A DNA stretch of 64,000 bases from Massilia sp. PAMC28688 (lineage in GTDB: Bacteria; Pseudomonadota; Gammaproteobacteria; Burkholderiales; Burkholderiaceae_D). Under the pieces are notes generated by a model that was not told the origin of the DNA, did not search any database, and worked only from the letters and a program-made list of their open reading frames with translations. Below, one piece after another: positions 29,845 through 38,942 of the stretch (its first letter is position 1; each line of letters starts with the position of its first letter). A program made the translations under genes and the position numbers. The stretch is from NCBI RefSeq assembly GCF_019443445.1, contig NZ_CP080378.1, positions 4,402,001 through 4,466,000 on the forward strand, given 5' to 3'.

Positions 29845-31422
29845 TCAGGCCGCCCCGCGCGCGTCCACCTGCAGCGTGAAGCGATTCTTGCCCGTTGCCT
29901 TGGAGCGATACATGGCTTCGTCGGCACTGAGGATGAGGTCGGCGCTGTTGCTCGCTGAATATGGATAGAGGGCGATGCCGATGCTGGCAAACACCGCTAC
30001 CTCACCGCAGCTGGTCACGACCGGCGCCGACAGTTCCGCGATCAGCCGCTTGGCCAGCGTTTCGGCGCCGTGGGCGTCGGTGTCGCTCAGGGCGATGACA
30101 AATTCGTCGCCCCCCAGGCGGGCGGCGCAGTCGGAGGCGCGCACCATGTCCTTCATGCGGGTGGCGCTGGCGGCCAGCAGTTCGTCGCCGGCCAGGTGCC
30201 CGAGCGAGTCGTTGATGGCCTTGAAGCCATCGAGGTCGATGTACAGAAGGGCCACGGAGCTTTCCGTGCGCCTGGCAAAGTTGATCTGGAAGTCGAGGAT
30301 TTCGATCAGCAAGTTGCGGTTGGCCAGGCCCGTCAGGGGATCGTGCTGGGCCTGGTGCCGTGTAAGCCGCAACACTTGCGAGGCCTGGGCCAATGATTGC
30401 GACAAGGTATTGAGTTCGATGATGGGGCCGGTAGTTGGCGCGAACGTTTCCCACGCCGACAGGCGGTCGGCCTGGGGCACCAGCTCGGCCACGGCCTGGC
30501 GAATGCGCGACGAGAGCACGCGTGCGGCCAGTACGCCAAACACCAGCACCACCAGCACCCCGGCGATGGCAAGCAGGATCTGCAGCCGCAGCTGAGCCAC
30601 CAGTGCCGCCTTGGGCGCACCAATGGCCACGGTCCAGCCGGACACGGGCGACAAGGTGTAGGCGGCAATGACATGGATGCCTTCGCGCGTGACGCCTTCA
30701 AGCACGCCTTCCGGGGCGCGCGACAGTGCCGCCATGAGGTCGGCCGATCCCTTCTGCCCATTGAAGCGCGCGTGCTCCCGGCTGCGTGCAATGAACAGGC
30801 CGTCGCGGTCATGCACCGACACGATCCAGCTGGCCGGCATCAGCTTGCCGTCGCGCAGGAGAGTGGCGAGCTTGTCCACGTCCAGCGAGGCAAACAGGGC
30901 GTAGTGCACCTTTCCCGCCGCGTCGCTGACAGGCACGCCCACCGACACCATGCGGCGGCCGGTGAGGGTGCCGGTAAAGATGCCGGAAATACGCGGCTGG
31001 CCGCTGGACATGATGGCCTTGACCAGTGCCACATTGCCGGACATGGGCAGTTTGCCGGGGGCGGGCGCGCGCGTGCTCATCAAGAGGCGGCCATGCGGGT
31101 CAGTCATGTACACATCGCGCGCCGAGGGCAGGGTGGCCAGCACCTTGACGGCCTGGCGCTGGAATGCTGGCAGGGTGGCCGCACCGATGGCGCTGGAGTG
31201 GCGCAAGGTATGCAAACTGCCAATGACCATCGCGACTTCCCGGTCGATGATGGCAGACACTGCGCGCGCCGCGCTCGACTCCTGTTCCAGCAGCCGGTCG
31301 TACGCGCGGTCGTACTGGTGCCACAGGGCCAGAACGGCGACGACAACGGCAGGAATTGTGCAGGCGGCCACGAGGAGCCAGAGGGCAGTGCGCAGGTGAA
31401 TGGCGTGGCTGAAATATCGCAT
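29845..31422 (-). CDS. Membrane diguanylate cyclase with extracytoplasmic sensor domain
   Basis: 525 residues from ATG at 31422. N-terminal helix (residues 10-33), a periplasmic Cache-like sensor domain (about 35-280; SARDVYMTDPHGRLL, GRRMVSVGVPV), a second helix (about 285-310), a short HAMP-like stretch and a C-terminal GGDEF domain. The active site reads RLGGDEFVIAL and the inhibitory I-site RxxD is kept as RASD five residues before it, so it should make c-di-GMP with product inhibition. Starts at 31449 (ATG) and 31494 (GTG) are also in frame; neither has a well-spaced ribosome site. Downstream gene is the MFS sugar transporter on the same strand. Confidence 0.88.
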   Translation of the reverse strand: MRYFSHAIHLRTALWLLVAACTIPAVVVAVLALWHQYDRAYDRLLEQESSAARAVSAIIDREVAMVIGSLHTLRHSSAIGAATLPAFQRQAVKVLATLPSARDVYMTDPHGRLLMSTRAPAPGKLPMSGNVALVKAIMSSGQPRISGIFTGTLTGRRMVSVGVPVSDAAGKVHYALFASLDVDKLATLLRDGKLMPASWIVSVHDRDGLFIARSREHARFNGQKGSADLMAALSRAPEGVLEGVTREGIHVIAAYTLSPVSGWTVAIGAPKAALVAQLRLQILLAIAGVLVVLVFGVLAARVLSSRIRQAVAELVPQADRLSAWETFAPTTGPIIELNTLSQSLAQASQVLRLTRHQAQHDPLTGLANRNLLIEILDFQINFARRTESSVALLYIDLDGFKAINDSLGHLAGDELLAASATRMKDMVRASDCAARLGGDEFVIALSDTDAHGAETLAKRLIAELSAPVVTSCGEVAVFASIGIALYPYSASNSADLILSADEAMYRSKATGKNRFTLQVDARGAA

Positions 31423-31747
31423 GCGGCAAGGATAGTGCAGGCTGACCATTCCGCCTAGAATTTTCCCGCGCCAGGGGCCGGTGCAGGCGCGCACCGGGCG
31501 TGCAGCGTGGTTATTTTGGCAGGCGGGCCACCTTCAGGGCACATGTCACACGCTGAACTAATTGGCAGCGTCCCTGTCTAGACATGGTCAGTTACTGGCA
31601 CAGGTGGCTTGCCGTCACGCTGCTGCCATGCAGTCCTCTTGCGCCGGCATACCGGCGTTCCGTGTTCAACCCCGGTTCCCGCCACTGTGCGCCCTGCAAC
31701 GGCGCAGCGCCGCATATGTGCCCGTGAGCCTGCCAAGGAACAACCTT
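31423..31747. promoter_or_regulatory. Divergent intergenic region (325 bases)
   Basis: Space between the diguanylate cyclase gene (minus) and the beta-helix lipoprotein gene (plus). It should carry both promoters. The only ordered element noticed is a 10-base perfect palindrome TGTCTAGACA at 31575-31584, which could be an operator half-site pair. No RNA gene or convincing coding region was seen; the open frame running through it on the plus strand has no start with a ribosome site before 31748. Confidence 0.35.
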
Positions 31748-33160
31748 ATGAACAAACCAAGTCTTGTCATGCTGTCCAGTGCCATTTTCCTGTCCGCCTG
31801 CGGGAGTAACAGCGAACCGCCATCGCGCGCCGCTGTCGCGCCGTCCCCGGCGCCGGCCCTGCCGCCTACGGCAAACGCAGCGGCGCCGCCCGCGCTACCC
31901 GACCCCGGTGCGGCTGACCCACCTGCCGACGCGCCCTTCGTGGCAAGCCCCATGGCGCTGCCGGAAGAGGGGGCGGCCCCCGACACCGCGCCGGACACCG
32001 AGGCGCCCCAGGCCACGTCGGCCGACGAATTCGCCGTGGCCGCTTATGTTCCGGCCGACGGCCCGCTTGTGGCTGCCGCCGTCCCGGGCGAAGGTCTGGA
32101 GGCACTGGCCGGCCCCGGGCGGCCCAGGCTGTACGTCTCGCCCAAGGGGGCCGATGCCAACCCGGGTACCCAGGAGCGCCCCTTCAGGTCGCTTGCCAGG
32201 GCCGCGCGCACGGTGCGCCCCGGCACGCTGGTGCTGGTGGCGCCGGGAAGCTATAGCGGCGGCCTGCGCAGCGCGATCAGCGGCAGCGCCGGCGCCAGGA
32301 TCACCTTCCTGTCCACGCAAAAGTGGGGTGCGCGCATCACTGCGCCGCGCAATTCGCCCAGCAAGACGGCCTGGGATAACCGTGGCAGCCATGTCGATAT
32401 CGTCGGCTTCGAGATAGACGGCCGGGCATACCAGGGCGGCGTGCCCTGGACGCACGGCATTTACAGCGGCGGCTCCTTTGTCGCCATCCGCCACAACCGG
32501 GTTCATCACATTGCGCAACAGTCGCCATGCAATCGCGGGGGCGGCGCGGCCATTGGCGTGGACAGCTATTTCGGCGGCGTCAGTGCCGACGTCATCGCCA
32601 ACCTGGTCCATGACATCGGCCCGGCCGGTTGCCGCTTCGTGCAGGGCATCTATGTCAGCACCTCGGCCCGGGTGAAGAACAATGTGATCTACCGCGTGGC
32701 CGAAGGTGGCATCCATCTTTGGCACGATGCCAACAATGTCATCATCACCAACAATACGGTGACCGCCTCGAACACGGGCATCATCGTCGGCGGCGGCAAT
32801 TTTTATCATCGCCACGCGGGCAACGACCATACGGCTGTGTACAGCAATATGGTGTATGACAATCGGATGGGCATTTCCGAGCAGGGCAAGACTGGACGCC
32901 ATAATACTTACCGGAACAACCTCGTCTATAACAACAGCCGCTACAACTGGCAGCTCAAGAACGGCCTGCGTCACGCCGGAACGGTCACGGCGCCGCCGCG
33001 CCTGCTCGGTTCGGTACGTGACAGCAGCCCCAACCTGCGTCCGGCACCGGGCTCGCCTGCAATCGGCATGGCCTTGCCCCTGCACGCGGAAAGCACCGAT
33101 TTTGCAGGCCGCCCGCGCAATGCGCAGGCCGGATTTGATATCGGTGCGTATCAGCATTGA
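31748..33160 (+). CDS. Right-handed parallel beta-helix lipoprotein
   Basis: 470 residues. Type II signal peptide with lipobox LSAC near residue 18, so probably lipid-anchored; aagga precedes the ATG at 31748. A long Pro/Ala/Asp-rich linker (about 20-125) separates the anchor from the folded domain. That domain opens with RLYVSPKGADANPGTQERPFRSL, read in parts as LYVSPKGADANPG and ERPFRSLARAA, the DUF1565-like start of right-handed beta-helix proteins, and continues with parallel-helix rungs rich in NNxV and N-I-I-x-N patterns. Relatives include polysaccharide lyases and pectate-lyase-like proteins; no catalytic site is recognisable. Terminal part ends in FDIGAYQH, typical of the family. Confidence 0.82.
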   Translation: MNKPSLVMLSSAIFLSACGSNSEPPSRAAVAPSPAPALPPTANAAAPPALPDPGAADPPADAPFVASPMALPEEGAAPDTAPDTEAPQATSADEFAVAAYVPADGPLVAAAVPGEGLEALAGPGRPRLYVSPKGADANPGTQERPFRSLARAARTVRPGTLVLVAPGSYSGGLRSAISGSAGARITFLSTQKWGARITAPRNSPSKTAWDNRGSHVDIVGFEIDGRAYQGGVPWTHGIYSGGSFVAIRHNRVHHIAQQSPCNRGGGAAIGVDSYFGGVSADVIANLVHDIGPAGCRFVQGIYVSTSARVKNNVIYRVAEGGIHLWHDANNVIITNNTVTASNTGIIVGGGNFYHRHAGNDHTAVYSNMVYDNRMGISEQGKTGRHNTYRNNLVYNNSRYNWQLKNGLRHAGTVTAPPRLLGSVRDSSPNLRPAPGSPAIGMALPLHAESTDFAGRPRNAQAGFDIGAYQH

Positions 33161-33294
33161 TACAGGCAGCCGGGCGCGCCGTCAAAAGGCATTGCACTTG
33201 AATAAATAAATCTGTACATTCCCGCTATTCGTTCCCGCGCGCCGTGCAGCCATGGCGTGCGGTCTTTCAAAAGTGCAAACTAAGGAATCACCCC

Positions 33295-34053
33295 GTGGCC
33301 ACATCGAATTTCTTCCAGAAGCCTGTTCCGCTCAATCGCGAGCATCACCGCGGCATCAAGCTTGACGGCAGCGTCGCCAATTTTTCTTTTGCCGCCAGCA
33401 CCAGCTCGATGATGATCGCAGCGGCGGAGCTGGAAGAAGCAGCATTGACCTATCCGGTCGTGTTTGTCGGCGCCGACGGCTCGCCGACCGCATTGACGGC
33501 GCTGATGGGCATCAACCAGGATGAAAACCTGTTTGTCAACGACGGGCGCTGGGAAGAAGGCTGCTACCTGCCTGTATTCGTGCGCCGCTATCCCTTCGTG
33601 TTTGCCGAAGGCGGGCCGGATGAGCAGCTGACGGTGTGCGTGGACGAAGCCCACCCGGGCTTGAACAAGGAAACGGGCGAACTGCTGTTGACCGACAAGG
33701 GCGAGCCGACGGAATTCATGCAAAGCGCTATCGATTTCCTGGGCAACTGCCATAGCGAAATGGACCGCACCAAGATGTTTGCCCAGCGCATGCACGAACT
33801 GGGCTTGCTGGTGGAGCGCAATATCGAAATCACTCGCGATGGCGCCAACTTCCGCCTGGAAGGCTTTTTCGTGATCGATCGCGAAAAGCTCGCCGCTGTC
33901 GACGACACCGTTGCCCTGGAATTGTTCCGCACGGGTGCCATGGGTTTGATCTCGGCGCACCTGGTGTCGCTCAACAACGTCAATCGCCTGGCCTATCGCC
34001 TCGACCGGCGCCTGGCCGCCCAGGCTGCCGCAGCCCCGGCAAGCGCTGCCTGA
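33295..34053 (+). CDS. SapC family protein
   Basis: 252 residues from a GTG at 33295 (ATSNFFQKPVPLN), preceded by aagga at 8 bases; an ATG further up at 33244 lacks a ribosome site. Matches the SapC family: PVVFVGADGSPTALTALMG, the NDGRWEEGCYLPVFVRRYPF block and EGFFVIDREKL. SapC was named from a Campylobacter S-layer gene region, but the biochemical role in proteobacteria without an S-layer is not known. Sequence has no signal peptide. A terminator follows. Confidence 0.85.
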   Translation: MATSNFFQKPVPLNREHHRGIKLDGSVANFSFAASTSSMMIAAAELEEAALTYPVVFVGADGSPTALTALMGINQDENLFVNDGRWEEGCYLPVFVRRYPFVFAEGGPDEQLTVCVDEAHPGLNKETGELLLTDKGEPTEFMQSAIDFLGNCHSEMDRTKMFAQRMHELGLLVERNIEITRDGANFRLEGFFVIDREKLAAVDDTVALELFRTGAMGLISAHLVSLNNVNRLAYRLDRRLAAQAAAAPASAA

Positions 34054-34073
34054 TCACGCCGCCATGCCGTCAC

Positions 34074-34098
34074 AAGGCCCGCCGCGTGCGGGCTTTTT
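34074..34098. terminator. Bidirectional-looking terminator between SapC and topoisomerase IB genes
   Basis: Stem gcccgc/gcgggc (34077-34082 and 34088-34093) extended by A-T and G-T pairs, 5-base loop, followed by TTTTT at 34094-34098. It lies between two convergent genes and mainly serves the SapC-family gene. Confidence 0.7.
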
Positions 34099-34105
34099 CA
34101 ATGGT

Positions 34106-35275
34106 TCAGCGCATTGAAGCGGTCTGGGCCTTGGTGCCCGAACGGGCCGCGGGGCGGCGGCGCTTGCGTACCGCGGCCGGGGCCGGTTGCTGCAGGCGCT
34201 GCTGCAATAGCGCCACCACAGCCGCTTCCTCCGGCTTGAGTGCGTGCAGATCTTCGACCAGTTCGCGCTCGGTGCGCAGGCGCAGCGCTTCCATGATGGT
34301 GCCGTCCAGGTAGGATTCAATGACCGCCGGATGGACATAGCACTTGCGGCAGATGGAGGGGGTATTGCCGAGCCGCTCAGCCACCGCTTCGATGGCACGC
34401 ACGATGTTTTTCTTGGCCTGGGTCTCGGAATCGAATTTCTCAAATTCGTGCAGGGCGAGGGCGGCCAGTACCGTGCCCGACCAGGTACGAAAATCCTTGG
34501 CCGTGTAATCCTCGCCCGTGATCTCGCGCAGGTAGTCATTGACGTCGGCCGAATCGATCGTGTGGCGCTCGCCGTCGCCGTCCACGTACTGGAACAATTC
34601 CTGTCCCGGCAAATCGCGCACGCGGGCAATGATCCTCGCCAGGCGCTTGTCCTCGACCCGGATTTCGTGGAAGACCCCGCTCTTGCCACGGAAGCGGAAC
34701 TGCACCTGCCTGCCATCGACCTTGACATGGCGGTTGCGCAGCGTGGTCAGGCCAAAGGACTTGTTGGTGCGCGCATATTCTTCATTCCCGATCCGCATCA
34801 TCGTCGCTTGCAGCAGATAAACGATCGTGGCCAGGACTTTTTCGCGCGGCAGGCCCGGCAGGCGCAGGCCGGCGTCCACCCGGCACCGGATGGCGGGCAG
34901 GGCCTTTCCGAAAGAAATCATGCGTTCGTACTTGACCTCGTCACGCGAGCTGCGCCATTTGGGATGGTAGCGGTACTGCTTGCGCTGCCTGGCGTCGCGC
35001 CCGGTGGCTTGCAGGTGGCCATTGTCACTCTTGCAGATCCAGACCTCGGTCCAGGCAGGGGGAATGGCGAGCGACTTGATGCGCGCCAGCGTGGCCTCGT
35101 CCGTCACCGGCTTGCCGTCGGGATCGAGGTAGCGAAAGCCGCTGCCCGCGCTTTGACGGGTGATGCCGGGCTTGTCATCGCTGACATGGCGCAATCCTGC
35201 TGAGCGGGCCGCGGCAACGGCCTCGGCAGGAGAAGTCAATGCCGGGGCCGGCTGGGAAGAGTCGTCGCGTTTCAT
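34106..35275 (-). CDS. DNA topoisomerase IB (poxvirus/bacterial type)
   Basis: Relaxes supercoils through a 3'-phosphotyrosine intermediate. 389 residues from ATG at 35275; a TTG at 35302 is in frame. N-terminal clamp domain contains LRHVSDDKPGITRQ and AIPPAWTEVWIC; the catalytic domain includes KVDGRQVQFRFRGKSG, DFRTWSGT and the active tyrosine in SICRKCYVHPAVI. Bacterial TopIB proteins are sporadic in proteobacteria and frequent in Burkholderiales. Basic Ala/Lys-rich tail after residue 365. Convergent with the SapC-family gene. Confidence 0.92.
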   Translation of the reverse strand: MKRDDSSQPAPALTSPAEAVAAARSAGLRHVSDDKPGITRQSAGSGFRYLDPDGKPVTDEATLARIKSLAIPPAWTEVWICKSDNGHLQATGRDARQRKQYRYHPKWRSSRDEVKYERMISFGKALPAIRCRVDAGLRLPGLPREKVLATIVYLLQATMMRIGNEEYARTNKSFGLTTLRNRHVKVDGRQVQFRFRGKSGVFHEIRVEDKRLARIIARVRDLPGQELFQYVDGDGERHTIDSADVNDYLREITGEDYTAKDFRTWSGTVLAALALHEFEKFDSETQAKKNIVRAIEAVAERLGNTPSICRKCYVHPAVIESYLDGTIMEALRLRTERELVEDLHALKPEEAAVVALLQQRLQQPAPAAVRKRRRPAARSGTKAQTASMR

Positions 35276-35358
35276 GGTTGGCGTGATCGGAGAGGCAGTC
35301 AATGTGATGACGCGATACTACTCTCCCCGGACCCCCAGCTCTGTTGCGCCACGCACAT

Positions 35359-35913
35359 TCAGTCCGGACAGGCGGCGGGGGCACCGGAATAAGTGCCGTT
35401 ATTGTAGCTGTCGAGGATGCGGGCCCACTCTTTCTGCGTCTGGCAGGATGCGCCGCCACAGTCGGCAATCTGGGCGCCGCTGTTGAAGTAAGCCGTTGCC
35501 TGGTCAATGACGGTTTGCACGGCGGCCGGCACCGAAGCGCCTGCCGCGCGGTTCAGGACCGCGGCAATGTATTGATGGGCCAGGATCAGGTAGCCATTGC
35601 CACCTGCCGGCGGCGTGTCCAGGATGTCTTGCCAGGTGAGGGTACTGCGGAAGAAAGTGGTATCGCGCGCGTAGGGCGCAGGCCAGGCAAGCGCAGGCTT
35701 GTTGCCCCAGTAACCCTGGGTCCGCACGCATCCCGTGGGCTTGGGGCAGCATGTGCCCGACTGCACGTCCGGCGCGCTGCCGGGCTGCTTGATTCCCTCC
35801 TGGGCAAGGGGCAGGGATGGCGCGGCCAGCGCCCCCGACGGGTGCAGCACTGCCAGCGGCAGCGCCATGGCGCCATTGATGAGCAAGAGTTTGCAGGCGG
35901 CAGTCAGCTTCAT
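35359..35913 (-). CDS. Secreted cysteine-rich protein with GYW...AWP motif
   Basis: 184 residues from ATG at 35913, with ggagaacacc upstream. Signal peptide through about residue 31 (GALAAP). The mature protein carries CCPKPTGC followed by RTQGYWGNKPALAWP, a pattern resembling the TxGYWKNHPxAWP motif seen in many exported bacterial proteins of unknown function, then a helical region (AHQYIAAVLNRAAGASVPAAV) and a second cysteine pair (DCGGASCQTQ). Six or seven cysteines suggest disulfides. No domain with known activity is recognised. Between topoisomerase IB and a DUF4124 gene, all minus strand. Confidence 0.7.
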   Translation of the reverse strand: MKLTAACKLLLINGAMALPLAVLHPSGALAAPSLPLAQEGIKQPGSAPDVQSGTCCPKPTGCVRTQGYWGNKPALAWPAPYARDTTFFRSTLTWQDILDTPPAGGNGYLILAHQYIAAVLNRAAGASVPAAVQTVIDQATAYFNSGAQIADCGGASCQTQKEWARILDSYNNGTYSGAPAACPD

Positions 35914-36013
35914 GGTGTTCTCCAAAGAGGATCAATCGTCTGAACGATCATGTCCTCCTTGGCGAACTGTGCTGTTGTGGCAGCGCAGACGGCATGGCTG
36001 CCGTCGGAGGAGC

Positions 36014-36409
36014 TTATTGCAGCGACGCCATGCGCTGTCCGCGCATGGTTTCTTCTACCTGCAGGTTGACGCGGGCCGCGCGCAGGGTTTGCGTGTCGAG
36101 CGACAGGCCGCGGGTGACCTTGCTCTTCCTGGCCAGATTGACGTAGCGTGCGGCAATGCGCGGCAGCGTGAAGCGTTCAACCGGGACCTCACGCGCGGCC
36201 AGGGTCGTGACCACCGGCTCCACCGGCTCCGCAGCCTCGTCGGGGGTCTTGATGACCTTGGCCACAACGGTCCCGTCCGGACATGCATCGTCGGTCAGGG
36301 TGACATGGCCTTCTGCGGTGACGCATTTGCGGATTTCGCCGGCATGGGCGCCGGCGGCGCAGATGAAGCTGGCGGCAAGCAGGGCGCGTGCTATTGCTGA
36401 GTTGATCAT
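36014..36409 (-). CDS. DUF4124-like small periplasmic protein
   Basis: 131 residues. Signal peptide to about residue 24 (AGAHAG). Short N-terminal cysteine-flanked module IRKCVTAEGHVTLTDDACPDG resembles the DUF4124 beta-domain, read as KCVTAEGHVTLTDDAC. The remainder (LPRIAARYVNLARKSKVTRGLSLD in the middle) is helical and basic. Function unknown. Likely transcribed from the 264-base divergent gap shared with the hybrid kinase. Confidence 0.7.
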   Translation of the reverse strand: MINSAIARALLAASFICAAGAHAGEIRKCVTAEGHVTLTDDACPDGTVVAKVIKTPDEAAEPVEPVVTTLAAREVPVERFTLPRIAARYVNLARKSKVTRGLSLDTQTLRAARVNLQVEETMRGQRMASLQ

Positions 36410-36673
36410 GATGTTGCTCCTTGATTCTGATTGCCTTCATTGTCGGCATCGGGAGCGTCCACCTCTGTTCGGTACTACACAGTAGTCTTTTAATATCATT
36501 TTTGCGGACACATCGTTGCCTGGCAGGCATCCGGCTTGAATTTGCCATTGGATATTTGTTTTCACGCCACGCTTGTATGCGTGCCGGGTAAGCCTGCTTC
36601 GCCTTGCGACCGAGCCTTTGCATTTCCTGCCACTGTTAGTTACATTTCAATCATCAGTCTCAGGTGTTCGATC

Positions 36674-38890
36674 ATGCACATACGCACGTATCTCTACATG
36701 ATGGCTGCGGCAATTTTGTTGCCGGTCATTGTGCTGTCCGGTGTGGCGCTGCGCATGTTGCAGCAGGCCGAACGCGACGCTGCGCTCGGCGCGCTGGCCG
36801 AGACCGCCAACAGCTTCGCCCTGCTGGTGGACAGTGAACTGTACAGCGCCGAAGCGTCGCTGCGGGTGCTGGCAGCGTCGCCCTCGCTGGCGCGCGGCGA
36901 TTACGCGGCGCTGCGTGTCCAGGCCACCGCTGCCGGGCCGGGCCGGCACGAGTGGCTGGTGCTGCTCGATGCCAGTGGCCATGAGCTGCTCAGTACCGCG
37001 CGGGCACCGGGCAGGCCCAAGGTGCCGCTGGCCGACGCGGCAGCAATGCGCGCCCCACTGGCGCAAGGCAAGACAGTGGTGTCCAACCTGGCCCGGTCGG
37101 CGCCGGACAAGCTCGTCTCCGCCGTCAACGTCCCCGTGCGTCTGCCTGACGGGCGCGCTTACATCCTCTCGCACGCCTTTGCCAGCGAGCATTTCATGTC
37201 CTTGATGCAGGAAATCCGCGCCCCCCAGGGCTGGCTGATGGGCATCATTGATGCCAACGGCAATTTTGTCGCGCGCAACGTCGATGCCCGCAACCGGCTG
37301 GGCACCCAGGCCCGGCCAGAACTGGTGGCGGCCATGCGCGCCACCGCGCGCGGCCGCATCCGCCACCGTGCGCTGGAAGGAACCGAGGTCTACAGCGTGT
37401 TCGGCCGTTCCTCCATGTCCGGCTGGTCGGTGGCCGTGGCCGCGCCCGTGGCGCTGATCGACCGCTCGGCGCGCAACGCCACCCTGGTGGCAGCAGGTGG
37501 CCTGCTGGCAGCGCTCCTGTGCGCCTTCGTCGTCACTGCCCTGTTCGGGCGCCAGCATGTGCGCTCCATCCAGCGCGCCATGCATGCCGCGCGGGGCCTG
37601 GGAAATGGCATTCCGCCCGCGCCCACCCATTCGCGGGTGGTGGAAGTGGACCAGCTGCACCAGGCCCTGCACGCGGCCGGTGAGCAATTGCTGCAGGCCC
37701 ACGCTTACCGCAAGCACGCCGAAACCGAGCGCCAGAGCCTGCTTGAAGGGGAGCAAAAGGCACGCGTGATGGCAGAGCAGCAAAATAGTGCCAAGGACCA
37801 GTTCCTCGCCATGCTGGGGCATGAATTGCGCAATCCGCTCGCACCCATCAGTACCGCGGCCCAGCTGCTCAGGCTGCAGTCGCCCGATGCGGCGCGCGTG
37901 CGCTATGCCAGCGACGTGATTGCGCGCCAGGTCGACCACATGAACAGCCTGCTTGGCGACTTGCTCGATGTGTCGCGCGTCACGCGCGGCCTGGTAGCGC
38001 TCAATGTTGAACAGGTCGACCTGAAGTCGATTATCGAGCGCGCCCTGGAGCAGACGGCCGCGCTGGTCGGGGTCAAGGAGCACCAGCTGCGCGTGACATT
38101 GCCGGATCAGCCGGTGCTGCTCCACGGCGACAAGGCGCGCCTGATCCAGATCTTTGCCAACCTGATCAATAACGCGGCCAAGTACACGCCGGCCGGGGGC
38201 AAGATCGCGCTGGCGGCCACGCTCGCGCCGGCCAGCGTGGTGCTCACCATCAGCGATAACGGGGAAGGATTTTCCGACAAGCTGCTGCCGCGCATCTTTG
38301 ATTTGTTTTCGCAAGGCGAGCGTACCCCGGACCGCTCCCAGGGCGGGCTGGGGCTGGGACTGGCGCTGGTGCAAAGCCTGGTCAAGCTGCATGGCGGCTC
38401 GGTCAGCGCGTTCAGTGCGGGGCCGGGGCAGGGCAGTGTGTTCACCGTCACCTTGCCCTACGCCCCCCATGCGGCGGCGCCTCCGGCGCCTGCGCGCCCG
38501 TCGCGCCCGGCGCCGCAGCGCCTGGGCATCATGATTGTTGACGACAATATCGATGGCGCCATCAGCCTGTCGCTGTTTCTCGAAGAAGCGGGCGGCCACC
38601 GCGTCTCGACCTATTACGACGCCAGTACGGCACTGGCCAGCGCCGCCAGGGAGGCGCCCGAGGTCTTCATCCTCGATATCGGCCTGCCTGACTTTACCGG
38701 TTATGAACTGGCGCGGCGCCTGCGCGCCATGCCCCAGTTCGCCGAAGCCCTGTTCATTGCCCTGACCGGCTATGGCCAGCCGCAGGACAAGCAGGCTGCC
38801 CTGGACGCCGGCTTCGACCACCATGTGGCCAAGCCGGCCGACCCCCAGACCATCCTGGGACTGGTAGGGCGGCTGGCGCAGCAAGCCTGA
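36674..38890 (+). CDS. Hybrid sensor histidine kinase with receiver domain
   Basis: 738 residues from ATG at 36674. N-terminal helix (7-30), extracytoplasmic Cache-like sensor (about 35-270; RAYILSHAF, GIIDANGNFVARN), second helix (about 275-300), linker coiled coil, HisKA with phospho-acceptor H383 in MLGHELRNPLAP, HATPase domain with N-box INNAAKYTP and G-boxes SDNGEGF and GGLGLGLAL, then a C-terminal receiver with phospho-acceptor D668 in FILDIGLPDFTG. Signal unknown. No separate DNA-binding regulator is adjacent. The sensor layout resembles that of the diguanylate cyclase at 29845-31422. Confidence 0.9.
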   Translation: MHIRTYLYMMAAAILLPVIVLSGVALRMLQQAERDAALGALAETANSFALLVDSELYSAEASLRVLAASPSLARGDYAALRVQATAAGPGRHEWLVLLDASGHELLSTARAPGRPKVPLADAAAMRAPLAQGKTVVSNLARSAPDKLVSAVNVPVRLPDGRAYILSHAFASEHFMSLMQEIRAPQGWLMGIIDANGNFVARNVDARNRLGTQARPELVAAMRATARGRIRHRALEGTEVYSVFGRSSMSGWSVAVAAPVALIDRSARNATLVAAGGLLAALLCAFVVTALFGRQHVRSIQRAMHAARGLGNGIPPAPTHSRVVEVDQLHQALHAAGEQLLQAHAYRKHAETERQSLLEGEQKARVMAEQQNSAKDQFLAMLGHELRNPLAPISTAAQLLRLQSPDAARVRYASDVIARQVDHMNSLLGDLLDVSRVTRGLVALNVEQVDLKSIIERALEQTAALVGVKEHQLRVTLPDQPVLLHGDKARLIQIFANLINNAAKYTPAGGKIALAATLAPASVVLTISDNGEGFSDKLLPRIFDLFSQGERTPDRSQGGLGLGLALVQSLVKLHGGSVSAFSAGPGQGSVFTVTLPYAPHAAAPPAPARPSRPAPQRLGIMIVDDNIDGAISLSLFLEEAGGHRVSTYYDASTALASAAREAPEVFILDIGLPDFTGYELARRLRAMPQFAEALFIALTGYGQPQDKQAALDAGFDHHVAKPADPQTILGLVGRLAQQA

Positions 38891-38942
38891 GTGGTCCTGA
38901 TTTTGCTACCATGGCGGCATTGCTCACTTTGCGACTGTCGCC

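Noticed and set aside
31562..31747. Upstream part of the open frame before the beta-helix gene as a longer coding start
   Set aside because: The frame is open from 31562 but the signal peptide and ribosome site belong to the ATG at 31748; the upstream residues look random.
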